A DNA stretch of 49,205 nucleotides from an uncultured Mucilaginibacter sp. (GCA_913775265.1 CAJYJH010000103.1:1-49205), one strand, 5' to 3'; counted from the first letter of the stretch, positions 7,750 through 18,167 are shown. Numbers and translations are program-made. Notes: a model not told the origin generated them from the sequence alone.

Positions 7750-10182
7750 CTAATCATTTCGCAGAGTTTTTACGGGATTGCTCAAAGCAGCTTTAACAGC
7801 CTGAAAGCTCAGCGTGCTTAAAGCAATAAGCAACGAAGCTGCGGCTGCGGCAATAGGTACCCACCAGTGTATAGTAGTGCGATAGGCAAAACCCTGCAAC
7901 CAGGATTGCATACTGAGCCAAGCTACAGGTATGGCTATTAAAGACGCTATCATAATTAATTTCATAAAATCGGCGCACAGCATAGCTGTTACACCAGCTA
8001 CCGACGCACCAAGCACCTTGCGGATGCCTATTTCGCGCGAACGTTGCTCGGCGGCGTAAGTAATTAAGCCGAACAACCCAAGACAGGCTATTACCACAGC
8101 AAAGCCCGCAAATGTTGTGAAGATGCGGCCGGTGCGTTGGTCGGCCTCATAAAGTTTGTTAAAGTCATCGTCCATAAAAGAATAGCTAAACGGCTGACCA
8201 GCCATTGCACTATTGGCAGCATGATACCGGTTTTCTATCTGTTGCAACAAACCAATCAAATTGAGTGATTTAACCCGAAACGCAAACCGGCTGCCCCCAT
8301 CAGACAAACTAAAAACTACCGGCTGAACTGCGCGCCGCATAGAGCCTGCATTAAAATCCTTTACCACGCCTATTATGGTGCGTCCGCTTGTTTTGCCGCC
8401 AAAACTTTGATATAATTTTTGTTGCAGCGGGTGGCTCAGCCCCAGCATACGGGCGGCCGTTTCGTTTATTAAAACGGCATTGGTATCAGTAAGCATCCGG
8501 GCAGAGAAATCCCGCCCTTGTGCCAGTTGTATCCCAAGCGTAGCAAGGTATTCTGTATCAATTTGCCAGTCACCAAACACAAAGGATTTGCTGGCGGCTA
8601 TAGTTGCGTCTTTAGAGTAAGCATTGGTAGACCATTCAATTTCTTTGGAAGTAGGCAAAGTAGATGCCCTCGTAGCAGCTACAACGCCAGGTAATTGCAA
8701 CACATCATTTTTAAACGCGGCTGCCCCCTGCCCCAACGCATAGGCGTTATTAACAACCAATACCTGCTCGCGGTTATAACCAGCATCTCTGCTACGGATA
8801 TAGTTTAACTGATTGTAAATGACAGCAGTACAAATCATCAAAATGATGGCCGTTGCAAACTGAAATACCACCAACCCATTACGCAGCCAGCTCCGTTTAA
8901 AACCCGAAGCCATGCGCCCCTTAAGCACCTTTACCGGATCAAAAGCCGACAAATAAAATGCCGGATACATCCCTGCTATGATCCCGATGACTGTAGTGAT
9001 GGATAAAAGAATACTGAACGGCAGTGGATCAATTAAAGGAAATAAAGATATTGCCTTGCCCGATAGGGCATTAAAGTAGGGTAAAAATAGCCAAGCCAGC
9101 AACAATGCTCCTATTAAGGCCAGCAAGCTGGTTAACACGGATTCGGCCAGAAACTGCGTCACTAAAGTTACTTTATCCGAGCCAAGCACCTTGCGCACGC
9201 CAACCTCTTTGGCTCTGCCTGCAGAGCGGGCAGTTGACAGGTTTACAAAATTGACACAAGCTAACATCAATATGAATACAGCGATAATAGTGAATGTGTA
9301 TACATACAAAATATTCCCGGCGGGCTCATACTCATTTTGAAAATCGGAATGCAGATGAATGGAAGTTAGCGGGATGGCGGTGTAGCGCAGGTAGTCGCCT
9401 TTTTTTGCCATTTCGCTAAAATTGCTGTGAAAAGCGCTTTGTACCTGGGGTTCGGCATAAGTTCGCGCCATCTGTTGTAGGTAATTATTGAGGCTGGCTA
9501 TGCTGGTACCGGGTTGCGCTAACACATAAGTATCGTAATTATTGCTTAACCAAAAATCTGCCTCAGTGTCGCGTATGCTCGACATCGACCTTAAAAAGTC
9601 GAAGTGTATATGCGCTTGCCTGGGCATGTCTTTAATGATGCCGGTAATTTTGTAGTCGTCAGTATTGTTTAAGCGCATAGTTTTACCCAACACCTCAACA
9701 CTTTTAAAATACTTCAAAGCTACAGATTGCGAGATCACCAACGAATTAGGCTCTGCCAATGCGCTTTTAGCATCACCATACATCAGGTTTAAACTAAACA
9801 CTTTAAATATAGCCGGATCTGCCAGATAAGCGTTATGCTCACTTAGAGTTTCATTACCTTTACGTACCAGTAATCCGTTGTCGCCAAAAGTGCGTAAACG
9901 GGTCACTTGTTCTATGCCCTCGTAGCTTTTCAACACGCCGGCCATAGCAGCTGGTGTCTGGCGCATTTTCATCTCTGCGCCGTTTAGGTGCACTGTGGTA
10001 TTGATACGATAAATCTGCTCAGCCTTTGTGTTGTATCGGTCGTAGCTCAATTCGTCCATCACAAACAAACAGATGAGCAGACAGGTGGCCAACCCTACGG
10101 CTAATCCGAATACATTAATAGTAAAATAGCCCCTATTTTTCAGAATATTCCGTAAAGCGGTTTTGAGTTGATTTTTGAACAT
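7750..10182 (-). CDS. ABC transporter permease, MacB/FtsX type, 810 aa
   Basis: A duplicated MacB-type permease: two copies of the MacB periplasmic core plus FtsX domain. It opens with MFKNQLKTALRNILKNRGYF and a first membrane helix, then a large periplasmic domain (about 45-285), three helices (about 290-410, with the NLSTARSAGRAKEVGVRKV loop), a second periplasmic domain and three C-terminal helices with REIGIRKVLGAS. Such proteins work with a separate ATPase in efflux, lipoprotein or peptide export. No ATPase is encoded next to it, so it is an orphan here. It follows the MscS gene after 191 bases on the same strand. Confidence 0.93.
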   Translation of the reverse strand: MFKNQLKTALRNILKNRGYFTINVFGLAVGLATCLLICLFVMDELSYDRYNTKAEQIYRINTTVHLNGAEMKMRQTPAAMAGVLKSYEGIEQVTRLRTFGDNGLLVRKGNETLSEHNAYLADPAIFKVFSLNLMYGDAKSALAEPNSLVISQSVALKYFKSVEVLGKTMRLNNTDDYKITGIIKDMPRQAHIHFDFLRSMSSIRDTEADFWLSNNYDTYVLAQPGTSIASLNNYLQQMARTYAEPQVQSAFHSNFSEMAKKGDYLRYTAIPLTSIHLHSDFQNEYEPAGNILYVYTFTIIAVFILMLACVNFVNLSTARSAGRAKEVGVRKVLGSDKVTLVTQFLAESVLTSLLALIGALLLAWLFLPYFNALSGKAISLFPLIDPLPFSILLSITTVIGIIAGMYPAFYLSAFDPVKVLKGRMASGFKRSWLRNGLVVFQFATAIILMICTAVIYNQLNYIRSRDAGYNREQVLVVNNAYALGQGAAAFKNDVLQLPGVVAATRASTLPTSKEIEWSTNAYSKDATIAASKSFVFGDWQIDTEYLATLGIQLAQGRDFSARMLTDTNAVLINETAARMLGLSHPLQQKLYQSFGGKTSGRTIIGVVKDFNAGSMRRAVQPVVFSLSDGGSRFAFRVKSLNLIGLLQQIENRYHAANSAMAGQPFSYSFMDDDFNKLYEADQRTGRIFTTFAGFAVVIACLGLFGLITYAAEQRSREIGIRKVLGASVAGVTAMLCADFMKLIMIASLIAIPVAWLSMQSWLQGFAYRTTIHWWVPIAAAAASLLIALSTLSFQAVKAALSNPVKTLRND

Positions 10183-10373
10183 AGCAACTTCGTATTTGTC
10201 AATCTGCCAAAAAGCCTACAAAACTGTTCCGATAATATAAGTATCATTTTCACAGTATGTTATACAAAATATAGTCAGACAGATTGTAACGTAAGCGAAC
10301 AGTAGATGTTCTGCAACGAACTATCACTTAACTTTTAAGCAGCTAAGGCAAATAGTGGATGTTTAAACAAGAC

Positions 10374-12254
10374 TCATGGCTTATCACGTTTATGCTCATC
10401 ACTAAACTTTACCTGTATAGCCTTAGCCCCATCGTTTGTGTGAGAATAAGATTTTGGGATGTTTATATCATGACCGTCGCGCAGCGCATAAAAATGGGGC
10501 GACATCAATTCAATACCGGCTTCATTAAAAACATCCTGCACGTTCTCAAACAATTTAGAATAAATTACTGCCTGCCGGTTTGGCTGCTTGGTGTAGGCGT
10601 TTAGTTGATAGGTAATATAGTAATCATCTAAACTTAATTGCAGCACAAACGGCGGAGGGTCTTTTTCTACCATCTCGGTACGGTCGGCAGCCATGGTGAG
10701 CAACTTGTACACACTGCGCCATTCAATGTCGTAGCCTACAGTAACAGTGGTGTACAAGATAAGCCCTTTTTCGGGGGCGTCGCTACTGTAATTTACCGTA
10801 TGACTATTCATCACCGTAGAATTGGGGATGGAAATGATTTCGTTTTTGGTGGTACGGATGCGGGTTACCAGCAAAGAGCGCTCAATAATGTCGCCGCTCA
10901 CCTCTCCTATTTTTACCCTGTCGCCTTTATGAAAAGCCCTCATGTACGTCAGCACCAGCCCGGCCACTACATTGCTCAACGCACCAGCCGACCCGAACGT
11001 AAACAACACACCCACAAAAACGGAGACACCCTTAAAAATGGGTGAATCGGAGCCCGGCATATACGGAAATATCACGATAAGCATGAATGCCAAAATCAGC
11101 ACCCTGATGATCTGGTAGGTTGGATTGGCCCAGTCAGGGTAGAAACCCGGCAAGCTGAGTGCCCCGCGTTCAATCTCGTTTTTAAAAAACCTGAAAATGC
11201 GCAACACATACCTAAAAACCAGCACCAGCACCACAATGGTAAAAAAGTTGGGTAGGTAATTCCATACCGAAGCCAGTATCCGTTTAACCGGCGTAGTAAT
11301 GTAGCTCAACAATACCTGCGAGAAATTTTGCGTCCATGGGAAGATACCAAACAGCACTGGTAAGGCTAAGTAAACAGCTACTAATATTACTACCCACTTA
11401 AAAAAGGTAAGCGCCGAAATGATGAAAGCAGCTTCCTGCTTACCATCCATCAACTCATAAGTTCGAATGTAAACACCTTTGATCCAACTACCTGTAAGTG
11501 AATCTACCCAGCGTTCTATCTTGCTAAAGACCCTGTTTATTAAATAAATAACCAGTACCAAAACGCCTATAACTAACAAGGCCAACCCGGCTTCTTTAAG
11601 CAATGTGCGCCAGCTGGTCTGCTGTTTGTAATTAATCACCGCTTTGCTAATCGCAGTTTTATATCGCCGGGCCAACATTTCGCGCGACTCGTTCATCCAC
11701 ATCGCATCCTGCTCGGACACAGCGATGATCAAGTCTCCTTTGTACACAATATCGGTGGTACTCTCGGACGGAATAATTTGTAGGGAGTCGGGCGAGAAGC
11801 GGTAATCATCATGTAATTTCCTGATGCGGGTTACCACGGCATCGGCACGTTCGCCGGCGGTAAAGCTTCCTTGCTTACTGTAAATTAGAAACAGTGTATC
11901 TAAAAATGGTTTTACCGGGAAACCTTTTACAATATTACGAAGCGAGTCTACTCTCCGACGCTGTCGTGATAGTCGTACTGAGTCGGCCGAACGCAAGGCA
12001 GCCAGCTCTTTAACTAAGGCATCCTTTTTTTGATTGTTGCTGGATTGAAGCGTCCTCAGCTGTAATTGCAATTGCTGCTCACGAACAGAATCGGCCAGGT
12101 GGGCATTTCTTAATCGTTGCAGCTCAACCGACTGCTGATCTAAAGCTGCGTTACGAAACGAATCAACCTGTTCATTAGCACTGTCGGGCTGTTGGGCATA
12201 GAGCGGCAAGGTTGAAATGATAAACAGTAAACAGTACAGGAGTATCGGACGCAT
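10374..12254 (-). CDS. mechanosensitive ion channel, MscS family (large form)
   Basis: 626 residues: signal peptide (1-20, ending PLYAQ), a coiled-coil-like periplasmic segment (about 25-110), several membrane helices between about 215 and 420, then the MscS core. The pore helix reads GSAGALSNVVAGLVLTYMRA, followed by FHKGDRVKIGEVSGDI and the beta domain with ISIPNSTVMN. MscS channels open on hypo-osmotic membrane tension. The extra N-terminal domain resembles the extended MscK/YnaI-like architecture seen in Bacteroidota. Confidence 0.93.
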   Translation of the reverse strand: MRPILLYCLLFIISTLPLYAQQPDSANEQVDSFRNAALDQQSVELQRLRNAHLADSVREQQLQLQLRTLQSSNNQKKDALVKELAALRSADSVRLSRQRRRVDSLRNIVKGFPVKPFLDTLFLIYSKQGSFTAGERADAVVTRIRKLHDDYRFSPDSLQIIPSESTTDIVYKGDLIIAVSEQDAMWMNESREMLARRYKTAISKAVINYKQQTSWRTLLKEAGLALLVIGVLVLVIYLINRVFSKIERWVDSLTGSWIKGVYIRTYELMDGKQEAAFIISALTFFKWVVILVAVYLALPVLFGIFPWTQNFSQVLLSYITTPVKRILASVWNYLPNFFTIVVLVLVFRYVLRIFRFFKNEIERGALSLPGFYPDWANPTYQIIRVLILAFMLIVIFPYMPGSDSPIFKGVSVFVGVLFTFGSAGALSNVVAGLVLTYMRAFHKGDRVKIGEVSGDIIERSLLVTRIRTTKNEIISIPNSTVMNSHTVNYSSDAPEKGLILYTTVTVGYDIEWRSVYKLLTMAADRTEMVEKDPPPFVLQLSLDDYYITYQLNAYTKQPNRQAVIYSKLFENVQDVFNEAGIELMSPHFYALRDGHDINIPKSYSHTNDGAKAIQVKFSDEHKRDKP

Positions 12255-12306
12255 ACAGGTAAATCAAAAAAAGGCGAAAGTTTGTTTCAACAGAGTTAAT
12301 TATAAA

Positions 12307-13788
12307 TCATCTGGTTGATTTGCCGCCATTAGCTACGTGACTAATTTTTAGCGTGTAGGCCACTGCTTCTGCCGGCGGTGTTGCACCATTTAAATCTATT
12401 ACGATATCTTTTTTATCTCTATTCCAGGTTAAAGGCTTTGCTTGCCCAAGTAACGTAATTACCGTGTTCTTTTGCACTGGTACATCTTGAAGCACAAACT
12501 TGTCTTTAGGTAATTGCGGCAATATGGCATAAAGCGTGTTATTTTTATGAGTAAAAAACGCCTGCTTAACGGCATAGCCGGCATCGGGCATAACGGTTTG
12601 CTTAAGGATAAAATTGCCAGACACACCACCTTCTGTTACCGGTTTGGTATCGCGCTTCCCGGCCGACCACTGGCTGGACACCTTCCAGCGGTGGGTACCG
12701 TAAATGGCCTCGCCGTTTGTTTTTAACCAGTCTCCTATTTGCAGTAAGCGCTCCTGCATTACGGGCGGTATTTTGCCACCGGCAGTTGGGCCGATATCCA
12801 GCAACAAGTTACCGCCGTTGCTTACAATATTGGCCAGCATTAAAATCAATGCCTGTGCTGAGTTGTAATCCTGCAGATCTTCGTTTTGGTTATAACCGAA
12901 TGACTGCCCAATGCCCCGGCACTCTTCCCACGGATGGTTGGAGGCAAAATCGGCACCATACTCCGTAGTGTAAAAACCGCCATGACGTTTACGTATATCT
13001 TTGCCCCAGCGGTCGTTTACAATAAGGTCCGGGTTTTTAGTGTTGTTATATACCCAGGCTAATAATTCTTTGGATTTCCATTGCTCATCGGTCAGCTCCC
13101 ACTCGCCATCGGCCCATAGAATATCCGGGTTATAACGTGTGACCAAATCTTTAGCTTGCGGCAAGAAATGCTCATTTACGAAACGGCTTTTGTCCTGCAG
13201 GTACATGGGGTTAAACCACTCAAACAATGAGTAGTAAAAGCCCATTTTAAGACCTGTACTTTTCACTGCTTTAAACAGATCGCCAGCCAAATCGCGTTTC
13301 GGACCAACAACAGTACTATTCCACGGGCGATTAAATGCTTTAGAAGCTTCGGCGCTTGGCCACATAGCAAAGCCGTCATGGTGTTTGGAGGTTAACACTA
13401 CATACTTGGCGCCCGAGGCTTCAAATAACTTAGCCCATGCATCTGGTTCAAAATCTTCGGCCTTAAACATGTCGCCGAAACGGGTGTAAGTAAAATCTTT
13501 TCCGTAAACCTGCTCATGATGCTTTTTAAAGGCTGCGTACAAATCTGTTTGCTCCTTGTTGGCTTTGCCCTCCACCCAGTACTGGTACCACTCAGAATAA
13601 TTTCCCTTGGATGCCCACGCCGGAACCGAATAAGGTCCCCAGTGAATAAATATGCCAAACTTAGCATCCGAAAACCACGCCGGCGCAGGGCGACTATCCA
13701 GCGAGGCCCAGGTTGCGTTGTATTGCTTTGGCTGAGCAAACAAAGACAAGAAAGCACCGAGAAAAATTAAGGTGATTAAATATTTCAT
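12307..13788 (-). CDS. alpha-L-fucosidase, GH29
   Basis: 493 residues with a signal peptide (to LSLFAQ). The GH29 start WFSDAKFGIFIHWGPYSVPA (38-57), the KHHDGFAMW motif (135-143) and PDILWADGEWE, with D227 as expected nucleophile, are all present, and NGGNLLLDIGPTAGG fits the barrel end. GH29 enzymes retain configuration and release alpha-linked fucose from glycans; a periplasmic location is likely. It is a lone gene: no SusCD pair or other CAZyme is adjacent, unlike a typical polysaccharide utilization locus. The C-terminal region is probably a beta-sandwich. Confidence 0.95.
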   Translation of the reverse strand: MKYLITLIFLGAFLSLFAQPKQYNATWASLDSRPAPAWFSDAKFGIFIHWGPYSVPAWASKGNYSEWYQYWVEGKANKEQTDLYAAFKKHHEQVYGKDFTYTRFGDMFKAEDFEPDAWAKLFEASGAKYVVLTSKHHDGFAMWPSAEASKAFNRPWNSTVVGPKRDLAGDLFKAVKSTGLKMGFYYSLFEWFNPMYLQDKSRFVNEHFLPQAKDLVTRYNPDILWADGEWELTDEQWKSKELLAWVYNNTKNPDLIVNDRWGKDIRKRHGGFYTTEYGADFASNHPWEECRGIGQSFGYNQNEDLQDYNSAQALILMLANIVSNGGNLLLDIGPTAGGKIPPVMQERLLQIGDWLKTNGEAIYGTHRWKVSSQWSAGKRDTKPVTEGGVSGNFILKQTVMPDAGYAVKQAFFTHKNNTLYAILPQLPKDKFVLQDVPVQKNTVITLLGQAKPLTWNRDKKDIVIDLNGATPPAEAVAYTLKISHVANGGKSTR

Positions 13789-13966
13789 AGGCTAAACGAA
13801 AAGATTGGGATAAGCAAGTTATCAAAATACACTAATGAAATCAAATATCTTGGGCATGCATCTCTATCAAGGCTTATACAACTACCAACTTTTTTAAGCA
13901 TGGCGGTGTATAGAGTTAAACATTATGTGATAGTATATCTTTCTCCTCAAATGTTTAAATTTGAGT

Positions 13967-14389
13967 ATGCAACCTGAATTTATCTTGCAAGGCAACGTCA
14001 TGTGGATTTTCGATCACGAAATGGCACAAGTGGCAACCGGCTATAAAATGATGTCGGGCCTGAGCGGTATTGGTGGCCCGTTGCATAATCACCGCGGACT
14101 AATAGCGTTGAACAATTCTGAGCTTATTATTGAGGGCAACAGCGACGACGAGAATGACTTTTTGACTATACCGTTAGTTACCATTACTCAGCTTTATCAT
14201 GGATATGACGAGGTATACGAAGCATACTCCGTAAAAAACGCCGGCTTGTTTTGGCAGCCGTTACGTATCGCTTTTCATGATATGTCAGGAAACATTCAAA
14301 CGATTTACTTAATTATTGACTATTTCGGTATCGTCACTCAAAATAAAAAATGGTACTATGCCTTAACTGAATTGTTGAGTGAGGGTTGA
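13967..14389 (+). CDS. hypothetical protein, 140 aa, coupled to the DUF2199 gene
   Basis: No family recognised. The frame starts at ATG 13967 (a TTG two codons earlier is also possible) and ends at 14389. It has no signal peptide or membrane helix. The sequence alternates short hydrophobic stretches and turns (GLIALNNSELIIEGN, then IQTIYLIIDYFGIV), which suggests a beta-rich domain, perhaps PH-like. Its TGA overlaps the ATG of the next gene (TGATG), so the pair is translated together. Confidence 0.75.
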   Translation: MQPEFILQGNVMWIFDHEMAQVATGYKMMSGLSGIGGPLHNHRGLIALNNSELIIEGNSDDENDFLTIPLVTITQLYHGYDEVYEAYSVKNAGLFWQPLRIAFHDMSGNIQTIYLIIDYFGIVTQNKKWYYALTELLSEG

Positions 14390-14979
14390 TGTCAAACAAA
14401 TTCATGATTAGTCTTAAATCTCTGTATTCTTTTTTCTTGCCGGCGAAGTCGAAGCTAAAAATGAATAGCAGGTATACATTTACCTGTTATTGTTGTGGCG
14501 AAAGCTTTGACGAAATTCCTTTATGTTTTGGCAGCGAATATCCGGATTACTATTTCTCTGTTCCGCCTGACGAAAGAGAAAACCGCGTTGAGCTTAAAGA
14601 AAGCCTCTGCATAATCGACGATCACTATTTTCATCGAGGCCGCATCACCATACCGATCATCGATTATCATGAGGATTTGCTTTTCGACGTTTGGACCTCC
14701 ATCAGCAAAGAAAATTTTGAGTTAAGGAGCCACTTATGGGACAACCCTGATCGAATACAGCAGCCACCTTATTTTGGATGGTTACAAACTTTAGTACCTA
14801 CTTACGGCAACACCCTCAACATTAAAGCAATGGCCCAAGAAAGTAAAGTTGGATATATACCTGCTATAGAGGTCGTAGAGGAAAACCATCAAATAAGGCG
14901 AGATCAACAAAAAGGCATCTCCCTTGAAGAAGCAAAAGCGAAAGTGCAACAAATACTCAAAGACTTACATCAAAAATAA
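14389..14979 (+). CDS. DUF2199 domain-containing protein
   Basis: 196 residues from ATG 14389. A CxxC pair in YCCGESFDEIP, then FGSEYPDYYFSVPP and the stretch WTSISKENFELRSHLWD and YFGWLQTLVPTYGNT are recognisable DUF2199 features. Proteins with this domain are cytosolic, of unknown function, and often appear near immunity-type or small unknown genes. The start is set by the 1-base stop/start overlap with the upstream gene. Confidence 0.85.
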   Translation: MSNKFMISLKSLYSFFLPAKSKLKMNSRYTFTCYCCGESFDEIPLCFGSEYPDYYFSVPPDERENRVELKESLCIIDDHYFHRGRITIPIIDYHEDLLFDVWTSISKENFELRSHLWDNPDRIQQPPYFGWLQTLVPTYGNTLNIKAMAQESKVGYIPAIEVVEENHQIRRDQQKGISLEEAKAKVQQILKDLHQK

Positions 14980-15122
14980 TTTTATATAACCAACACCTTA
15001 TATTTAAATTGAAACAGCGGATTGCAGCGATTTTTCGTTTTTCATAATTCGTTTAAAATCTTTTCACTCTTCAATCGTCTACTTTATTAACCCACCTGCT
15101 TTGGGCGACTATTTTATAATTA

Positions 15123-16304
15123 ATGGCAAACCGACTCCCGCTAATCATTCTACTTTGGGTGTTTACTGATTTTTATTTTTTCCAGGCTGTTAAAACACTT
15201 AGCGGCTCCGCGATGTACTCCTGGCTTTACTGGCTGATTGACCTTTTGCTGATTGGATTTATGTTAGCCGCTATATTTGTTCGCAGAGGTTCGCGCGTTC
15301 AGCAATTATTGATTACCTGGCTGATGGGTTTGATGCTACTGGCCTTCGTGCCGCGCTTGTTCTCATTACCTATATTGCTGATCGAAGATTTAACCCGCCT
15401 GTTCAGAGGCTTCCCACCGCGATCCTACTGGGTAAGCGAGTTAACTGTGGCTATGGCATTAATTCTAAGCTTGATTGTATTGTTCGGTATTACCCTTGGC
15501 AAGCACTTTTACCGCATCAGGCGCGAAACTTTGTCATTTCCGGATTTACCTGAGGCATTTGATGGCTTCACCATTACTCAGATTACTGATGTGCACTCGG
15601 GCAGTTTTAGTAATGCAGCAGGAGTACAAAAAGGCTTGGATTTAATTAACGCGCAGCAAAGTGATGTGATTTTATTTACCGGCGATTTGGTAAACAACCA
15701 GGCTACTGAAATGGACCCGTGGATACCGGCGTTTGCCAAACTTAAAGCATCCATGGGCAAGTTTTCGGTACTCGGCAATCATGATTATGGCGATTACATC
15801 CGATGGGAATCTGCCGAGGCGAAGCGTGTTAACCTGGCCCGGCTCAAACAGGTGCACCAAGACATTGGCTTTCGATTGTTATTAGATGAAGCCATTGAAC
15901 TACACAAAGACGGACAGAGTATTACTTTGTTAGGTGTAGAAAATTGGGGCAAAGGTGGCTTTCATAAATATGGAGACTTAGGCAAAGCTACAGCAAGCGT
16001 TGCTGAGGCAGCTTTCAAAATACTGTTATCGCACGACCCATCACATTGGGAAGGTGTGACACTGGATCATGACAAACATGTACATCTTACCCTATCCGGC
16101 CATACGCATGGTATGCAATTCGGTATAGAGTTGTTTGGTTTTAAATGGAGCCCTATCAAATATGTTTACAAGCAGTGGGCAGGACTTTACAAGCAAAAAG
16201 ACCGTTTTTTATATGTAAACCGGGGTTTTGGATTTTTAGGTTTAAAAGGCCGCATTGGCATTTGGCCGGAGATTGCTGTAATTACTTTGAAAAGAAGTAC
16301 GTAA
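15123..16304 (+). CDS. membrane-anchored metallophosphoesterase (YkuE-like)
   Basis: 393 residues. Four hydrophobic segments (about 5-22, 34-52, 62-88 and 105-127) precede a calcineurin-like phosphoesterase domain. The metal motifs are in order: D156/H158 (ITDVHSG), GDLVNN (187-192), GNHD (218-221), a SHDPSHW motif near 303 and SGHTHG near 327. Such proteins act on phosphodiesters or lipid phosphates at the membrane; the relatives I know are labelled YkuE/YaeI (UDP-2,3-diacylglucosamine hydrolase-like). The substrate is unproven. Confidence 0.92.
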   Translation: MANRLPLIILLWVFTDFYFFQAVKTLSGSAMYSWLYWLIDLLLIGFMLAAIFVRRGSRVQQLLITWLMGLMLLAFVPRLFSLPILLIEDLTRLFRGFPPRSYWVSELTVAMALILSLIVLFGITLGKHFYRIRRETLSFPDLPEAFDGFTITQITDVHSGSFSNAAGVQKGLDLINAQQSDVILFTGDLVNNQATEMDPWIPAFAKLKASMGKFSVLGNHDYGDYIRWESAEAKRVNLARLKQVHQDIGFRLLLDEAIELHKDGQSITLLGVENWGKGGFHKYGDLGKATASVAEAAFKILLSHDPSHWEGVTLDHDKHVHLTLSGHTHGMQFGIELFGFKWSPIKYVYKQWAGLYKQKDRFLYVNRGFGFLGLKGRIGIWPEIAVITLKRST

Positions 16305-16464
16305 TTTTTATTTACAGGGTCTATTCAAAAGCTGTTAAATTTAGTTTCTCAATAAAGTTTGATGATTATAAATCCCTGCTTTTTAAGTTGTAAATTACAG
16401 GTTAGTTGGCACTTACCAGAAAATACCTTTTGCCTATACCATTTAGGTACGCCAGACTTTCTTT

Positions 16465-17471
16465 CTAAAAAACCGGATACTTTTTAGGGCTGAGGCTCGC
16501 TGTTTTGTTGTAAGCTTCAATAAATGTTATCGGGTTTTCTACCCTTTCTAAATTTGCAGACAGCATCCCGCCTTTTTTAATAACATTACCCATAAACCGG
16601 CCCGGAATGTGTCCGCCGTTTTTACCGAATGCATTGGCCAGCGCTGAAAAGCTGGTGTATGGCTGTAAGGCTAAGGCGTTATTATAAGCATGTGATAAAA
16701 GGCTGTCAAGTTTTTTTATCGACGCAACGGCAAGCGTTTCATCATTTGCTACCATCGCTGAAACTTCTTTATATAGCGGCGATCGTTTTTGCAGCAGCAA
16801 CGGCTTATCAATCAAATCGGCAATGCCTTCTTCAGATATGATCTCTAAAAAGTACAGCAAGCTAAATTCAGCGGTATTGTAGTCGATGTTTGGTTTTAGA
16901 TTTTGCTGAAAAGCTATAGATACCACCGCATGAAATGCCTCATGAGCTGCCAGCATTCCATATTTATATTGGTCAATACGGTATGGATTTAACAGGTCGT
17001 TAATCACAAACCCGCTGGAGCCGGTCGCCTCAGCACTTCCATAGCTTAAATAAAACAAAACCGGGAAGCTTTCTTCTTTTTGTAACCGTTTAGGTAAAAA
17101 GGGATAAAGTAAACGCTTAATACTATCCGCAACATTTAACCGCCGTAGACCGGCTGTGTAGTTCTCTAAAACTTTCAACTGCTGCTTATAAGCATAATGA
17201 TATTGCTCACTTACTAATGCATTTGCCGGTGCAATATTTAAGGCAGAAGAAAACACTCATCGCATGTCTGTCTTCAAAGCAACGGTGTCAATCGCTTTAC
17301 CGGCAATCAGCATTTGAAAAGCCGGCGTTTTAAAAAGGTATTGCCAAGGAATATTTTTCTCCGGCATCCATTTATTAAGCCCTTGGCCACTTCAAAGTAT
17401 GCTTCGGCTCCGGTGACATCTATTTTAGAGTTTGGCTTTAGTTGTCCGAACGCCGCTTTGGTTATAACCAT
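16465..17471 (-). pseudogene. DUF5700-like putative zinc peptidase, disrupted
   Basis: The intact C-terminal part (16465-17256) carries a zincin motif HEAFH (16944-16930) and a downstream EEGIADLID, plausible third ligand region, as in DUF5700 proteins. The frame does not start there: directly upstream in the same frame is TGA (17259-17257), and beyond it the translation continues sensibly as WMPEKNIPWQYLFKTPAF and GKAIDTVALKTDMR. Further up, a 1-base shift near 17369-17376 joins frame IDVTGAEAYFEVAKGLIN with the rest, and the ATG at 17471 (MVITKAAFGQL) sits in the remains of a signal peptide (IILLMVITKAAFGQ). Two independent lesions argue for a true pseudogene. A signal peptide implies the ancestor was secreted. 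Confidence 0.8.
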
Positions 17472-17783
17472 TAATAAAATGATTGGCTGACGATATTAGA
17501 TAGCATAAGGTTTTGTTTGAACAGGATGGTAAGTTAGTCAGTTGACCGTTAAAAATTCTGTTTGAGTTTAACCTGTTTAAGTATTTTTTTACCTTTCGAG
17601 CAGCCGGCAATTCGATAGACTAATTAATTCATCAGCACCAATCAATTGTAATAGTATGAAACGGCCGGGCATTTGCTCAACTACCTAATCTTAAAAAGTT
17701 CCTGCCATTAGTGACTTGTTCGATTGAGTTCAATCTTTTATAAGTGATGTGGCTAAGTTTTTCGGGCTAATTGATGTCTAAAG
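17472..17783. other. intergenic stretch, no gene seen
   Basis: The 312 bases between the remains of the DUF5700 gene and the tRNA terminator hold no convincing coding frame. The open minus-strand frame over 17425-17610 is out of phase with the pseudogene and has no family-like content. The upstream part may contain the lost start and promoter of the pseudogene. Confidence 0.5.
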
Positions 17784-17815
17784 CAAAAAAAGCCCCGCAA
17801 TTTATTGCAGGGCTT
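17784..17815 (-). terminator. terminator of tRNA-Val
   Basis: On the minus strand an AGCCCTGCAA stem arm, a short loop and TTGCGGGGCT (one mismatch), followed by seven T residues, lies about 10 bases after the 3' end of the tRNA. Confidence 0.75.
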
Positions 17816-17824
17816 CGATTTTGT

Positions 17825-17898
17825 GGGAGCTACTGGGTTCGAACCAGTGACCCTCTGCTTGTAAGGCAGATGCTCTGAACCAGCTGAGCTAAGCTCCC
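17825..17898 (-). tRNA. tRNA-Val (UAC anticodon)
   Basis: A 74-nt cloverleaf on the minus strand: acceptor arm GGGAGCT/AGCTCCC, D arm GCTC/GAGC, anticodon arm TCTGC-CTTACAA-GCAGA with anticodon TAC, variable loop GGGTC and T arm ACTGG-TTCGAAC-CCAGT. No CCA is encoded. UAC reads GUA and GUG valine codons. Confidence 0.97.
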
Positions 17899-18167
17899 TT
17901 TTTCTCCCGGATTTGGCAACCCGTTCGTTCCGTTTGGGGATGCAAACATAGCAGTATGAATCAATTTTTCAAAAAAATATTTTACTTATTGCGATGCTTA
18001 TTCTACCATTTTACCTAATTTATTAAAAATCAGATAAATAAAATGCGATATTCAAAGGATAAGTTAAGTGTTATAAACCGATAAAATATATTAGCGATGC
18101 CAACGACTGATAAGTTGGCGCACATTCTGCATCTGCTGCTTAATTACTCGTTTCGGATTGTATAACG

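Noticed and set aside
10638..11045. 135-codon plus-strand frame opposite the MscS gene
   Set aside because: It is antisense to the conserved MscS core and is best seen as a shadow; the His/Arg-rich translation has no domain.
13516..13770. Antisense frames in the GH29 gene
   Set aside because: The fucosidase frame is uninterrupted and strongly conserved, so the antisense frames are shadows.
17425..17610. 61-codon minus-strand frame upstream of the DUF5700 remnant
   Set aside because: It is in another frame than the pseudogene and its translation lacks conserved or hydrophobic patterns.
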